Part shown: positions 1 to 6,870 of the stretch, in pieces
Numbering within the stretch: the stretch's first letter is position 1
How the letters are laid out: each line of letters starts with the position of its first letter
Origin: Actinomycetota bacterium
GTDB lineage: Bacteria > Actinomycetota > Thermoleophilia > Solirubrobacterales > Solirubrobacteraceae
Reading direction: 5' to 3'
Assembly (NCBI GenBank): GCA_005788585.1
Contig: SYBY01000142.1
Location: forward strand, 1 to 17,820
Length of the DNA: 17,820 nt
Translations under genes and position numbers: made by a program
The notes under the pieces: model-generated
Told to the model about the DNA's origin: nothing
Seen by the model: the letters and a program-made list of their open reading frames with translations, nothing else
The model's database searches: none

Positions 1-79
1 AGCCCTGCTCGGCGAAGGTCAGCGCGGCGGCGTCGGCGATCTCGCGCCGGCGGCGCTGGGTCAGGTCATCGGCGGGCAT
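1..79 (-). CDS. TetR-family transcriptional regulator, N-terminal fragment
   Basis: Only the first 26 codons are in the window; the gene continues past base 1. From the ATG at 79-77 the peptide reads MPADDLTQRRRREIADAA and then ALTFAEQG. This is the usual opening of a TetR-type DNA-binding domain: a basic run, then helix 1 of the form RRxEIxDAAxxxFAExG. Members of this family are dimeric repressors that bind operators near their own gene or a neighbour and release on binding a small ligand. The ligand-binding domain is outside the window, so ligand and target cannot be inferred. It lies 21 bp downstream of the glycoside hydrolase on the same strand. A -10-like hexamer TATCGT (94-89) sits 9 nt before the ATG, so it may have its own leaderless promoter. 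The family call is good for so short a piece, but it is a fragment. Confidence 0.72.
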   Translation of the reverse strand, partial: MPADDLTQRRRREIADAAALTFAEQG

Positions 80-88
80 GCAGCGCGC

Positions 89-94
89 ACGATA
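89..94 (-). promoter_or_regulatory. -10-like hexamer TATCGT before the TetR-type gene
   Basis: Read on the minus strand, TATCGT ends 9 nt before the ATG at 79, and no Shine-Dalgarno lies between. The spacing suits a transcript starting at or next to the start codon. No convincing -35 is visible. One of several similar arrangements in the window. Confidence 0.3.
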
Positions 95-100
95 CGCGCG

Positions 101-1915
101 TCATCGGAACGTCGGCACGTCGGCGAAGCGCTGACGGGCGATGAACCACGCCGGCTTGGGTCGTCCGTCGTAGAAGAGGAGGCCCTTGCTGTGGATCGAA
201 TCGCCCGCGTACAGGTCGCCGCCCTGCCACCGCGGACGGACCGCGAACTCGCGCGCGGTCCAGTACAGCGCGCCTGACAGGTACCGCTCGCTGTCGACGA
301 CGTCGAGCGTGCGGCGGAGGTACTGGGTGTGGAATCCGAGGGTCCCCTTCGCGGTGGCGGGGCCTTCGCGCACGCCCTCCGCCCCGAACTCGGTGATCAC
401 GAGCGCCTGCTTCGGGTAGCGCCGGTGCATGGCCCGCAGGTGGCGGACGAGCCCGTCGAAGTTGCGTGTCGAGTGGCCGGGGCGTCCCTCGTACCAGCCG
501 AAGTAGTGGTTGATCCCGAGGATGTCGAAGCGGGCGTGGGAGCGCTGGCGCCCGTAGCCCGGGTAGCCGTAGAGGTCGAGGCCGACCGGGCGGGTGGGGT
601 CGAGCTCGCGCGCGATCTTCTCCGCGCTGGCGAGGAACCGCCGCGTGCCGACGCGCCGGTCGGGCTCCGGGCTCAGCTCGTTGGCGACCGAGTGCACGAT
701 GACGCTGGGGTGCCGCCGCGCCTCGCGGATCGTGTCGCGCACGCTCTGCAGCTCGAACGCGCGGCGGGCGTCGTCGTCGAGATCGCTGTCGCGCTGGTAG
801 ACCGGCGCCTGGATCCACACGAGGATCCCGCGCTCGTCGAACTTCTCCAGCAGCCGCTCGTCGAGCAGGTAGTGCGCGCGCGTGACGTCGGCGTTCAGCT
901 CTTCGACGTCCGCGACGATCCGGTCGACGTCCGCATCGCTCATGGCGGCGCCGCGGCCCGGCAGGTCCTCCTGGACCGACGCACCACGCATGGTCATCGG
1001 CCGCCCGTTGAGCTGGAGCAGGCCGTCGCGGACCGCCACGGTGCGCAGCCCGACCCGGGAGCGGTCGACGTCCTCGGTCCGTTCGCCCGCGTTCAGCCGG
1101 ACCTCGGCGCGGTACAGCGCGGGGTTCTGCGGCCACCACAGGAAGATCCGGCCGGTGACGACGACCTCGTAGCGCAGTGACGTCCGCTCGTTGGGCGCGA
1201 GCGCGCGCACCGGCGCGCTGCCGGCGGTGACGGTCCCGTCGGGCGCGGCGAGGTCGAGGTCGACGGTGGTCGGCGGCGCGCCCGCGGGACCGGCGACGAT
1301 CTCGGTGTCGACCATCGCCGTCCACTGACAGCCCACGCTGCCGCAGACGCGGCGCGGCAGCACCGCGGTGTTGTCGAGGTGCGCGGTGCCGCGGGGGACG
1401 AGGCTGACGCGCCGCACGAGCCCGCCGTAGTTCCACCAGCCCTCGCGGATGCCCTGCGGCCGCACGTTGTCCGTGCGCACGACGAGGGTGTTCATCTCCC
1501 CGGGGCGCAGGCCGTGCAGCTCGAGCTCGAACGGGGTGTACGGGTCGCTGTGGGTGCCGATCTGCTGGCCGTTGAGCCAGACCGTCGCGGCGCGCCGCGC
1601 GCCCTCGAACCGGGCGGCCCAGCGGTAGCCCGCGGCGACGGTGTCGGGCGCCGAGAAGCGCAGCCGGTACCAGCCGACGGTCCCCTCGAACTCGCGCTGG
1701 CTCGTCCCCGTCTGCATGGTGTGCGGGACGGTGACGGGCTGCCAGCCGGCGTCCGGCTCACCGGTCGCCCACCCCTGGTCCAGGCCGACCTTCCCGTCGT
1801 CGAGCGCGAACTCCCAGGCGGTGAGCGGGATGGCGTCGGGGACGGCCGCGGCCGCGGTCGCGGGCAGGAGGACGAGCGCGAGCAGGGTCGCGAGCACGGA
1901 CAGGCGCGAGGTCAC
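101..1915 (-). CDS. secreted glycoside hydrolase family 2 (beta-glucuronidase/beta-galactosidase-like)
   Basis: A 604-residue protein from a GTG start at 1915. This start was chosen because it places a signal peptide at the N-terminus (VTSRLSVLATLLALVLLP, then Ala-rich, cleavage near residues 22-26). Domain order is that of GH2: an N-terminal jelly-roll sugar-binding domain (about 30-190; WYRLRF, AATVWLNGQQIG), an Ig-like domain (about 200-310), then a TIM barrel. The barrel carries both family catalytic residues: acid/base Glu413 in VANELSPEP and nucleophile Glu509 in VITEFGAEG. GINHYFGWYEG and KGLLFYDGRPKPAW also resemble beta-glucuronidase-type GH2. It should hydrolyse beta-glycosides outside the membrane by a retaining mechanism. 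Exact sugar specificity cannot be told. It begins 37 bp after the exonuclease stop on the same strand and shows no clear ribosome binding site, so it may be read through from upstream. Length and active site look intact. Confidence 0.88.
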   Translation of the reverse strand: MTSRLSVLATLLALVLLPATAAAAVPDAIPLTAWEFALDDGKVGLDQGWATGEPDAGWQPVTVPHTMQTGTSQREFEGTVGWYRLRFSAPDTVAAGYRWAARFEGARRAATVWLNGQQIGTHSDPYTPFELELHGLRPGEMNTLVVRTDNVRPQGIREGWWNYGGLVRRVSLVPRGTAHLDNTAVLPRRVCGSVGCQWTAMVDTEIVAGPAGAPPTTVDLDLAAPDGTVTAGSAPVRALAPNERTSLRYEVVVTGRIFLWWPQNPALYRAEVRLNAGERTEDVDRSRVGLRTVAVRDGLLQLNGRPMTMRGASVQEDLPGRGAAMSDADVDRIVADVEELNADVTRAHYLLDERLLEKFDERGILVWIQAPVYQRDSDLDDDARRAFELQSVRDTIREARRHPSVIVHSVANELSPEPDRRVGTRRFLASAEKIARELDPTRPVGLDLYGYPGYGRQRSHARFDILGINHYFGWYEGRPGHSTRNFDGLVRHLRAMHRRYPKQALVITEFGAEGVREGPATAKGTLGFHTQYLRRTLDVVDSERYLSGALYWTAREFAVRPRWQGGDLYAGDSIHSKGLLFYDGRPKPAWFIARQRFADVPTFR

Positions 1916-1952
1916 GGTCAGGTGGTCGGCAGCGGGAGCGGAGAGGTGAGCG

Positions 1953-2819
1953 TCAGGCGAGCGCCTGCAAGCGCTCGGCCAGCCGCATGATGCCGCGTGC
2001 GCGGGCGGCAGCGGCGGCTGCCTCGGCGTCGAGGGGCGCATCGTGCGGACGTTCGACGTCGATGTGGCGCAACGACGCGATGTCCTTGAACGCCCGTAGC
2101 TCGTCGGCCTGGGCGGTCAGGGTCCCGACCACGCGGGGCTTGAGCTTCGGCACCGGCTTGTGTGCCTCTTCGAGCAGGCCTTCGAGCGAGCCGTGCTCGC
2201 GCAGCAGGTCGCGCGCGGTCTTCTCACCGATGCCCTTGGCGCCGGGGAGGCCGTCGGACGGGTCGCCGCGCAGCGCGATGAAGTCGGGAACCTGCTCCGG
2301 GTCGATGCCGTACCGCTCGCGGACGCCGTCGGGGTCGATGACCTCCGGCCCGTCCTTGCCCCCGCGCGGGTACAGGACGCTGACGTGCTCCGTGGCGCAC
2401 TGGAACATGTCGCGGTCGCCGGTGAAGAGCAGCGCAGTGCCGCCGGCCTGCTGTTCTGCCGTGGCGAACGAGCCGAGGAGGTCGTCGGCCTCGAGGTCTC
2501 CCGCATGGTGGATGGTCCACCCGAAGGCGGAGAAGAAGGCAGGCGCGTCCTCCCACTGGCGAGCCAGCTCGTCCGGCATGGGCGGGCGGTCGGCGTGATA
2601 GGCGGGGAACGCGTCGGTGCGGTAGTGCGCGGCCTCGGCGCCGAAGCACAGCGCAACGGCACGTGGGTCGTGGCGCTCGACGGCGAACAGGATGAGGTTC
2701 GCGGTGCCCAGCAGGGCGTTGACGGGGTGGCCGTCGGCACCCTTGATGGAGGACGGGAGGGCGAAGAACGCGCGGTAGAGCAGCGACGGCGCGTCGACGG
2801 CGAGGAGCGGGCCGGGCAT
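1953..2819 (-). CDS. stand-alone 5'-3' exonuclease (PolA N-terminal-like, FEN superfamily)
   Basis: A 288-residue protein from the ATG at 2819 (MPGPLLAVDAPSLLYRAFF). Reading further upstream in frame gives only low-complexity sequence through the repeat region. Acidic metal ligands of the 5' nuclease/FEN fold are present in order: Asp9, Glu110/Asp112/Asp113 (EADDLLG), Asp135/Asp137 (FTGDRDMFQ), and Asp186/Asp189 (LRGDPSDGLPG). The last set runs into the helix-hairpin-helix LPGAKGIGEKTA that grips duplex DNA. Relatives remove 5' flaps and RNA primers during replication and repair. No polymerase domain follows, so this is the free-standing form known in actinobacteria alongside a separate DNA polymerase I. 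The start is backed by TACCCT 8 nt upstream, suggesting a leaderless mRNA. The 217-bp palindromic element begins 57 bp upstream of the ATG. Confidence 0.9.
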   Translation of the reverse strand: MPGPLLAVDAPSLLYRAFFALPSSIKGADGHPVNALLGTANLILFAVERHDPRAVALCFGAEAAHYRTDAFPAYHADRPPMPDELARQWEDAPAFFSAFGWTIHHAGDLEADDLLGSFATAEQQAGGTALLFTGDRDMFQCATEHVSVLYPRGGKDGPEVIDPDGVRERYGIDPEQVPDFIALRGDPSDGLPGAKGIGEKTARDLLREHGSLEGLLEEAHKPVPKLKPRVVGTLTAQADELRAFKDIASLRHIDVERPHDAPLDAEAAAAAARARGIMRLAERLQALA

Positions 2820-2827
2820 GGGGTCGG

Positions 2828-2833
2828 AGGGTA
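2828..2833 (-). promoter_or_regulatory. -10-like hexamer TACCCT before the exonuclease gene
   Basis: On the minus strand TACCCT is followed by 8 nt and the ATG at 2819. It matches the TANNNT pattern of actinobacterial -10 elements, and the spacing suggests transcription starting at the start codon. No Shine-Dalgarno is present. No clear -35 is seen, and the -35 region would lie just below the palindromic repeat element. Confidence 0.35.
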
Positions 2834-2875
2834 ATGGCCCGCCCGCCCGCGGAGCGACGCCCGCCGCGGGGCGCC

Positions 2876-3092
2876 GAACGTCGGAATGTGGTGGTTCTGC
2901 GGGGTGAGCGTCGGAATGTGGTGGCTGGGGGCACCACATTTCGACGCTCGGCTGTGGGATGGGCCCGGGGGCGCGGGCCGGGTGCCGGGGGCGCGCGGCG
3001 CGGCGGGCGGTCAGGCGTGAACGTCGAAATATGGTCGGGCCAGCCACCACATTCCGACGCTCGATGCGGCAGACCGCCACATTCCGACGTTC
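2876..3092. repeat. 217-bp dyad-symmetric intergenic element with six copies of a 19-bp word
   Basis: Core word: GAACGTCGGAATGTGGTGG. Forward copies: A 2876-2894, B 2906-2924, D 3019-3037 (diverged, GTCGAAATATGG). Reverse-complement copies: C 2932-2949 (ATTTCGACG variant), E 3044-3062, F 3074-3092. The order > > < > < < reads the same on either strand. A-B and E-F are both spaced exactly 30 bp, and the B-C and D-E gaps are both 6-7 bp. The outer arms 2876-2927 and 3041-3092 pair at about 43 of 52 positions, with mismatches concentrated in the spacers between words. The centre (2950-3018) is plain G/C-rich sequence. Copy F abuts the stop codon of the upstream membrane gene. This looks like a REP/BIME-like or binding-site array rather than coding DNA. 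The stretch 2820-3090 contains no other gene. Confidence 0.85.
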
Positions 3093-3708
3093 AGCCCGGT
3101 GGGGGCTCGAGGGCGAACAGCCGGTACACGTCGTCGCCGTCACCGTCGAGCCGGTGCCCGACGACCGCATCCGGGTGCAGCCTGGGCACGATCGCCCGCA
3201 GGGCGAGCGCGCGGAGGTCCGAGCCGATGACGATGCCGACGGTGGCGCCGATCCCCCACCAGACACCTTCGTCGAACAGGGCGCCCACGGCAGCGAGAAG
3301 CCCCGCCATCACCATGGCGAAGAGCGCAGCGCCCACGACATCGCTCGATTCGTCCTCGTCTTCGTCCGCAGCCAGGACGTCGTCCGCCGAGGCGGGCAGC
3401 GCTCGTGCCATCCGCTGGTGATCGCCAAAGAGCCGCCCGAGGGTCGTCGGCACGGCGATGAGCAGTGCGGCCAGTGCGGCCTCCTGGAGATCGGCGGCTC
3501 CGGTGATCCAGAATGCGATCGCCGCGACCATCGCCAGTCCGAGGTAGATGCCGGCGTCGGGCCGAGGCTTCGGGACGCGCGCGAACTCGTGATCGCGTGA
3601 CACGTCGTCTTCGAACAGGGTGGGAGTCGTGGGCTGTTCCGGCGACGTCCACCCCGCGTCGGCCGGCCCCTCCGTTTCCTCCGTGGTGGTCGGTCTGAGC
3701 TCAGTCAT
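3091..3708 (-). CDS. four-helix membrane protein of unknown function (operon gene 4)
   Basis: A 205-residue protein, last of four overlapping minus-strand genes. Its ATG at 3708 lies inside the end of the preceding gene (8-bp overlap). It has a polar, acidic, Pro/Thr-rich N-terminal extension (1-50) that its three neighbours lack. Four predicted membrane helices follow, near 52-70, 76-94, 123-143 and 148-168, in two hairpins separated by a highly acidic cytosolic-looking loop (AADEDEDESSD, 113-123). The C-terminus is a short polar tail (HRLDGDGDDVYRLFAL). No catalytic or binding motif is recognised. Its TGA is directly followed by repeat copy F of the palindromic element. Function is unknown; the shared layout with its neighbours suggests they are paralogs or subunits of one membrane assembly. 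Confidence 0.75.
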   Translation of the reverse strand: MTELRPTTTEETEGPADAGWTSPEQPTTPTLFEDDVSRDHEFARVPKPRPDAGIYLGLAMVAAIAFWITGAADLQEAALAALLIAVPTTLGRLFGDHQRMARALPASADDVLAADEDEDESSDVVGAALFAMVMAGLLAAVGALFDEGVWWGIGATVGIVIGSDLRALALRAIVPRLHPDAVVGHRLDGDGDDVYRLFALEPPPG

Positions 3709-4222
3709 GGGCAGGCACGGGTGCAGCGTCAGCGCGCGGGGGCACGGAGTACACGACGGGAGTCTCGAGCCCCCACCAACCGCGCAGCTCGAGCAGGACC
3801 ACGCCGTCGCGTCGTTCGACGTGTGCGGCCAGCAGGGCTTCGATCGCTCTCGCGGCGAGCACCCCCGTGAGGACGAGGAGGAGGCCCGACGCAGTGCCAG
3901 CGAATGACGACTCGCTAGAAGCCGAGGTCAGGCTGAGGAAGGCGGCGAACGCCAGCGCGGGCAAGATACGGCTGGGCCCACGCACCCGACCGCTCGACCA
4001 CGGACTGTCCGGCGGCATCGGCCGCGCATGGTCCAGATGACGGAGCCTGCGTGCGCCGATGATCGCTCCTGTGGGCCCCGCGATCGCGAGGCCGCCGGCG
4101 AGCCAGCCTGCGAGCGAACTCGGAAGCCCACTGACAGCGAGGACCATGAGGCACAGCACCACCCCCACGGCGACGCCAACGGCTTGCGCACTCGCCTGCG
4201 TGGAGATCCGGACCACCGTCAT
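3701..4222 (-). CDS. four-helix membrane protein of unknown function (operon gene 3)
   Basis: A 173-residue protein from the ATG at 4222, sharing four bases (start/stop overlap) with the gene before it. Predicted helices lie near 14-33, 38-56, 86-103 and 106-127, again two hairpins joined by a roughly 30-residue basic/proline-rich loop (ARRLRHLDHARPMPPDSPW). After the last helix comes a tail that could form two beta strands (GVVLLELRGWW, TPVVYSVPP). No known family is recognised. The tight overlaps on both sides imply translational coupling and co-production with the neighbouring membrane proteins. Confidence 0.74.
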   Translation of the reverse strand: MTVVRISTQASAQAVGVAVGVVLCLMVLAVSGLPSSLAGWLAGGLAIAGPTGAIIGARRLRHLDHARPMPPDSPWSSGRVRGPSRILPALAFAAFLSLTSASSESSFAGTASGLLLVLTGVLAARAIEALLAAHVERRDGVVLLELRGWWGLETPVVYSVPPRADAAPVPAHD

Positions 4223-4764
4223 GGAGCCACACCCTGGCGACGCCGGTGCCCAAAGGCCAGCTCCGCCTCAGACGCCACCGGGTGCGCCCCGGAGGCGATC
4301 CAGGTGCCATCGCCGTCGCTCACGTCGAACAGTCGCTGACCCGGGTGCCGCCGCTCCCACCACCACAGCTGCGCCGCCCGCCCCGTCGTGGCCAGGGCGA
4401 GCGTCACTGCCACGGCGAGGCCCGCGACGCTGACGTCGAGGGCGTCGCCGGGCAGGACGGCGAACGCGACCGCCAGCACCGTTGCGGCCAGTGCGAGCAG
4501 GCCGAGGGCGACCCGGGCGGAGCGGTCGGGGAGCAGCTCGGCCTGCTCGGGCAGGGGCACGAGCCGCTGCAGTCGCACGCGGTCCATGTCACCGGTCGCT
4601 ACGTACAACGGCCAGGCGAGCCCGGCCACGAGGCCGAAGACCAGGTCGACGCCGTCCCCGGCCGCCGGACCACGAACCACGAACAGGGCACCGAGGACGC
4701 CGGTGAACAACCAGAACGCCCCGGCCAACCGGCAACTGCGCTTCAGCGCGCGAGTGGCCCTCAT
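4219..4764 (-). CDS. four-helix membrane protein of unknown function (operon gene 2)
   Basis: A 181-residue protein from the ATG at 4764 (MRATRALKRSCRLAGAFW). Its start overlaps the stop of the preceding gene by four bases, and its stop overlaps the next start by four. A basic N-terminus precedes predicted helices near 12-31, 39-56, 83-104 and 109-128. The loop between hairpins is charged and proline-rich (LQRLVPLPEQAELLPDRSAR). A WWWERRHPGQ segment follows the last helix, then a polar tail (LFDVSDGDGTWIASG). By the positive-inside rule both termini and the middle loop probably face the cytoplasm. Function is not recognised. Confidence 0.74.
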   Translation of the reverse strand: MRATRALKRSCRLAGAFWLFTGVLGALFVVRGPAAGDGVDLVFGLVAGLAWPLYVATGDMDRVRLQRLVPLPEQAELLPDRSARVALGLLALAATVLAVAFAVLPGDALDVSVAGLAVAVTLALATTGRAAQLWWWERRHPGQRLFDVSDGDGTWIASGAHPVASEAELAFGHRRRQGVAP

Positions 4765-5312
4765 CGCCCGAACGCCGCTCCGACATCCCGCTCGCGGTAC
4801 AGCACCACCGGCTTGTCCGCACCCACGTCGTCGACGACCAGTTCGACCGCCAGGCCGTCCCGGGCCCGTTCGAGGCGGCGGATGGCCAACCACGTCACGA
4901 GATGGGCCACCCCGACGACCAGCGCACCGACGGCGACCTGCGGGGCGCCGTCGCCGAACAGCGGCTGGATGGGGACCGCGAGCACGAGGACGAACGCCAC
5001 CGCCGCGGCCCAGGCGGCAGGGACGGTCCACCACCGGTCCTGCGCGACCCGCAACGGGTCGACCCACTCCACCGCGTCGCGGACGCCCCAGAACGTCGAG
5101 CCGTGGGGAAAGACCCGCTCGAGGATCACCACCAGGAGTCCGACGGACACTCCGATCCCGAGCGCCACGGGGTCCGGTCCCTCGACGACGGCGAACACCG
5201 CGACGAGCCCGCCGATCGACAGCAGGCCTAGCGCGTGCCCCAGCGCCGTCTGGCCTGCGACCCGGAACGCCGAGACGGCGCCTGACTGCTCATGCATCGT
5301 TGCGACATCCAT
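4761..5312 (-). CDS. four-helix membrane protein of unknown function (operon gene 1)
   Basis: A 183-residue protein, first gene of the overlapping membrane operon. The ATG at 5312 (MDVATMHEQSG) is preferred because a TACGAT hexamer lies 8 nt before it; the ATG at 5297 is an alternative. Predicted helices lie near 24-44, 49-67, 97-115 and 123-144. The loop between the two hairpins carries paired aromatics (STFWGVRDAVEWVDP, QDRWWTVP). The tail (LAVELVVDDVGADKPVVLYR) could form a beta hairpin, matching the tails of the other three. Its promoter region (5313-5374) is shared divergently with the UbiB-type kinase gene. No known family is recognised. Confidence 0.74.
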   Translation of the reverse strand: MDVATMHEQSGAVSAFRVAGQTALGHALGLLSIGGLVAVFAVVEGPDPVALGIGVSVGLLVVILERVFPHGSTFWGVRDAVEWVDPLRVAQDRWWTVPAAWAAAVAFVLVLAVPIQPLFGDGAPQVAVGALVVGVAHLVTWLAIRRLERARDGLAVELVVDDVGADKPVVLYRERDVGAAFGR

Positions 5313-5320
5313 CCGCCGCC

Positions 5321-5326
5321 ATCGTA
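5321..5326 (-). promoter_or_regulatory. -10-like hexamer TACGAT before the membrane operon
   Basis: Minus-strand TACGAT is followed by 8 nt and the ATG at 5312, with no strong Shine-Dalgarno. It lies in the 62-bp divergent region shared with the kinase gene. If real, it sets the operon start at 5312 and predicts a leaderless mRNA. Confidence 0.35.
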
Positions 5327-5361
5327 CGTCCACCCCGCAATCCGGTCCAGCGCCGCACCCG

Positions 5362-5367
5362 TACCCT
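5362..5367 (+). promoter_or_regulatory. -10-like hexamer TACCCT before the UbiB-type kinase gene
   Basis: TACCCT ends 7 nt before the ATG at 5375, and there is no purine-rich ribosome binding site. The same hexamer occurs before the exonuclease gene. A leaderless start is inferred. The opposing hexamer for the membrane operon is about 36 bp away, so the two promoters would overlap and could interfere. Confidence 0.35.
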
Positions 5368-5374
5368 CCCTGCC

Positions 5375-6751
5375 ATGGCCAAGATCCCCACATCCCGCAT
5401 CGGCCGCACCGCCAAGCTCGGCGGCATGGTCGCCGGGCAGGGGCTGAAGTGGGCCGGCACGCGCGCGGCGAACAGCGCCCGCAGCGACGAGAAGGCCCAA
5501 GCCGCCAACGAAAAGCGCGCGATGGAGACCGCCGAGGAGCTCGTCGCGCGACTGGGGGAGATGAAGGGCGCGGCCATGAAGCTCGGCCAGGTCCTGTCCA
5601 CCATCGACTTCGACCTCATCCCGGAGTCCGAGCGCGAGCAGTTCAAGGACCGGCTGTCGTCCCTGCGCGACGACGCGCCCAAGGTGCCGTTCAAGGACAT
5701 GGAGAAGGTGCTGCGCAAGGATCTCGGCGGCAAGGTCTCCGACCACTTCGCGGAGTTCAACGAGACGCCCATCGCCGCCGCGTCGATCGGCCAGGTCTAC
5801 CGGGCGACCACCCACGATGGGCGCGACGTCGCCGTGAAGGTGCAGTACCCCGGCGTCGCCGAGGCCGTCGAGACCGACCTGCGGAACATCGGGATGCTGC
5901 TGCCGCTCGCCAAGCGGCTCGCCCCCGGGCTCGACGTCAAGGCGATCAGCGCGGAGCTGCGTGAGCGCATCGGCGAGGAGCTCGACTACGAGCTCGAGGC
6001 GCAGCACCAGCGCACAGTCGCCCGTGCGCTGCGCGGCCACCCGGATATCCGCATTCCCGAGGTCGACACGGCGATGTCGACGCGCCGCGTGCTCGTGACC
6101 GAGTTCGTCGACGGCCGCGGGTTCAACGAGATCAAGGCGCTGTCCGAGGAGGAGCGTGACCGCTTCGGCGAGATCGTCTACCGGTTCTTCTACGGCCTGC
6201 TCACCCGGGCGCACCTCGCCGCCGGCGACCCGCACCCCGGCAACTACCTGCTCGCCGACGACGGCCGCGTGTGCTTCCTGGACTTCGGCCTCATGCGGTA
6301 CGTGCCCGAGGACTACCTCGAAGGTGAGCGGGCGCTGGCGCGCGCCATCATCGACGGCGACGCCGACGCCGTCCACGCCGGCCTCGCGGCGCTCGGCTAC
6401 CTGCCCGAGCCCGACACCTTCGAGCCCGAAGCGGTCCTCCAACAGCTGCGCAGCGCCGGCGAGTGGTACTTCGTGCCCGGCTTCCGCCGCCTCGACCCGG
6501 AGTACGTCCGCGTCGCGATCGAGGTCGGCTCCTCCCCGCGCTCGCCGTACTTCGAGCAGATGCGCCGCCAGACCATTCCCCCGCAGGCGCTCCTGATACG
6601 GCGCATGGAGGGGATGCTCTTCGCGGTGCTCGGCGAGCTGCGCGCCGGCGCGGATTGGGGCGCGATGGCGCTGGAGTATCTGTCCGACGACGCGTCGTCC
6701 ACGGAGCTCGGCGCCCGCGATGCAGCGCACTGGAACGGCGTGCGCGCGTAG
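5375..6751 (+). CDS. UbiB/ABC1/ADCK-family atypical kinase-like protein
   Basis: A 458-residue protein from the ATG at 5375. The family-specific KxGQ motif is present (MKLGQVLS, Lys69-Gln72), followed by the Ala-rich nucleotide loop (IAAASIGQVY, 133-142) that replaces the usual glycine loop. The VAVK lysine is Lys155 (VAVKVQYPG), the catalytic-loop-like GDPHPGN spans 284-290, and the metal-binding DFG is at 303-305. The rest is helical, with no evident C-terminal membrane helix. Family members support quinone or lipid metabolism, binding and hydrolysing ATP rather than acting as ordinary protein kinases. In actinobacteria the substrate is generally unknown and no quinone-synthesis gene is adjacent here. 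The gene is transcribed divergently from the membrane operon. All signature residues look intact and length is normal. Confidence 0.93.
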   Translation: MAKIPTSRIGRTAKLGGMVAGQGLKWAGTRAANSARSDEKAQAANEKRAMETAEELVARLGEMKGAAMKLGQVLSTIDFDLIPESEREQFKDRLSSLRDDAPKVPFKDMEKVLRKDLGGKVSDHFAEFNETPIAAASIGQVYRATTHDGRDVAVKVQYPGVAEAVETDLRNIGMLLPLAKRLAPGLDVKAISAELRERIGEELDYELEAQHQRTVARALRGHPDIRIPEVDTAMSTRRVLVTEFVDGRGFNEIKALSEEERDRFGEIVYRFFYGLLTRAHLAAGDPHPGNYLLADDGRVCFLDFGLMRYVPEDYLEGERALARAIIDGDADAVHAGLAALGYLPEPDTFEPEAVLQQLRSAGEWYFVPGFRRLDPEYVRVAIEVGSSPRSPYFEQMRRQTIPPQALLIRRMEGMLFAVLGELRAGADWGAMALEYLSDDASSTELGARDAAHWNGVRA

Positions 6752-6754
6752 AAT

Positions 6755-6870
6755 CCGGTGCACCTCGTGGGGGAACGAGGCATGACCCGTCGTGACCGAG
6801 CCTGGACGAACGACGTAGGCCCGATTCCTCGCCACCGGGGCACTGATACGCCATATTTAGGCGTGAAGTG
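6755..6870 (+). promoter_or_regulatory. possible structured leader / promoter region upstream of the tandem GGDEF gene
   Basis: This gene-poor stretch contains nested inverted repeats. CCGGTG (6755-6760) can pair with CACCGG (6833-6838), enclosing hairpin CCTCGT/ACGAGG (6763-6768/6775-6780) and hairpin CGTCGT/ACGACG (6788-6793/6810-6815). Downstream, ACGCC/GGCGT (6848-6852/6860-6864) flanks the loop ATATTTA, with outer CACT/AGTG (6841-6844/6867-6870). The TATTTA (6854-6859) in that AT-rich loop is also the best -10 candidate, 8 nt before the GTG at 6868. It could be an operator over a promoter, a terminator region of the kinase gene, or chance pairing in GC-rich DNA. It does not match the c-di-GMP riboswitch (GEMM) conserved core as I recall it. 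Confidence 0.3.

Noticed and set aside
2876..3092. CRISPR array as an explanation of the repeats
   Set aside because: Copies occur in both orientations, the 30-bp periodicity holds only for pairs, spacers of about 11 bp are too short and no cas genes are present.
1953..3266. A longer N-terminus for the exonuclease extending through the repeat element
   Set aside because: The extension is Ser/Arg/Pro-rich, reads through the palindromic words and the membrane gene, and no 5' nuclease has it; the ATG at 2819 starts exactly at the conserved domain.
2834..3600. Open frames reading ERRNVV repeatedly through the palindromic element
   Set aside because: The apparent peptide repeat is just translation of the DNA word in both orientations; frames run into the antisense of the membrane gene and have no supported start.
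5228..6835. A 535-codon open frame on the minus strand opposite the UbiB-type kinase gene
   Set aside because: The plus-strand frame has all kinase motifs; the antisense frame is low-complexity, rich in Arg/Ala/Val/Asp, with no domain. It is a typical shadow in GC-rich DNA.
6755..6870. Known c-di-GMP riboswitch (GEMM-I or GEMM-II) before the cyclase gene
   Set aside because: The conserved core sequences of those riboswitches as I recall them are absent; only generic short stems are seen.
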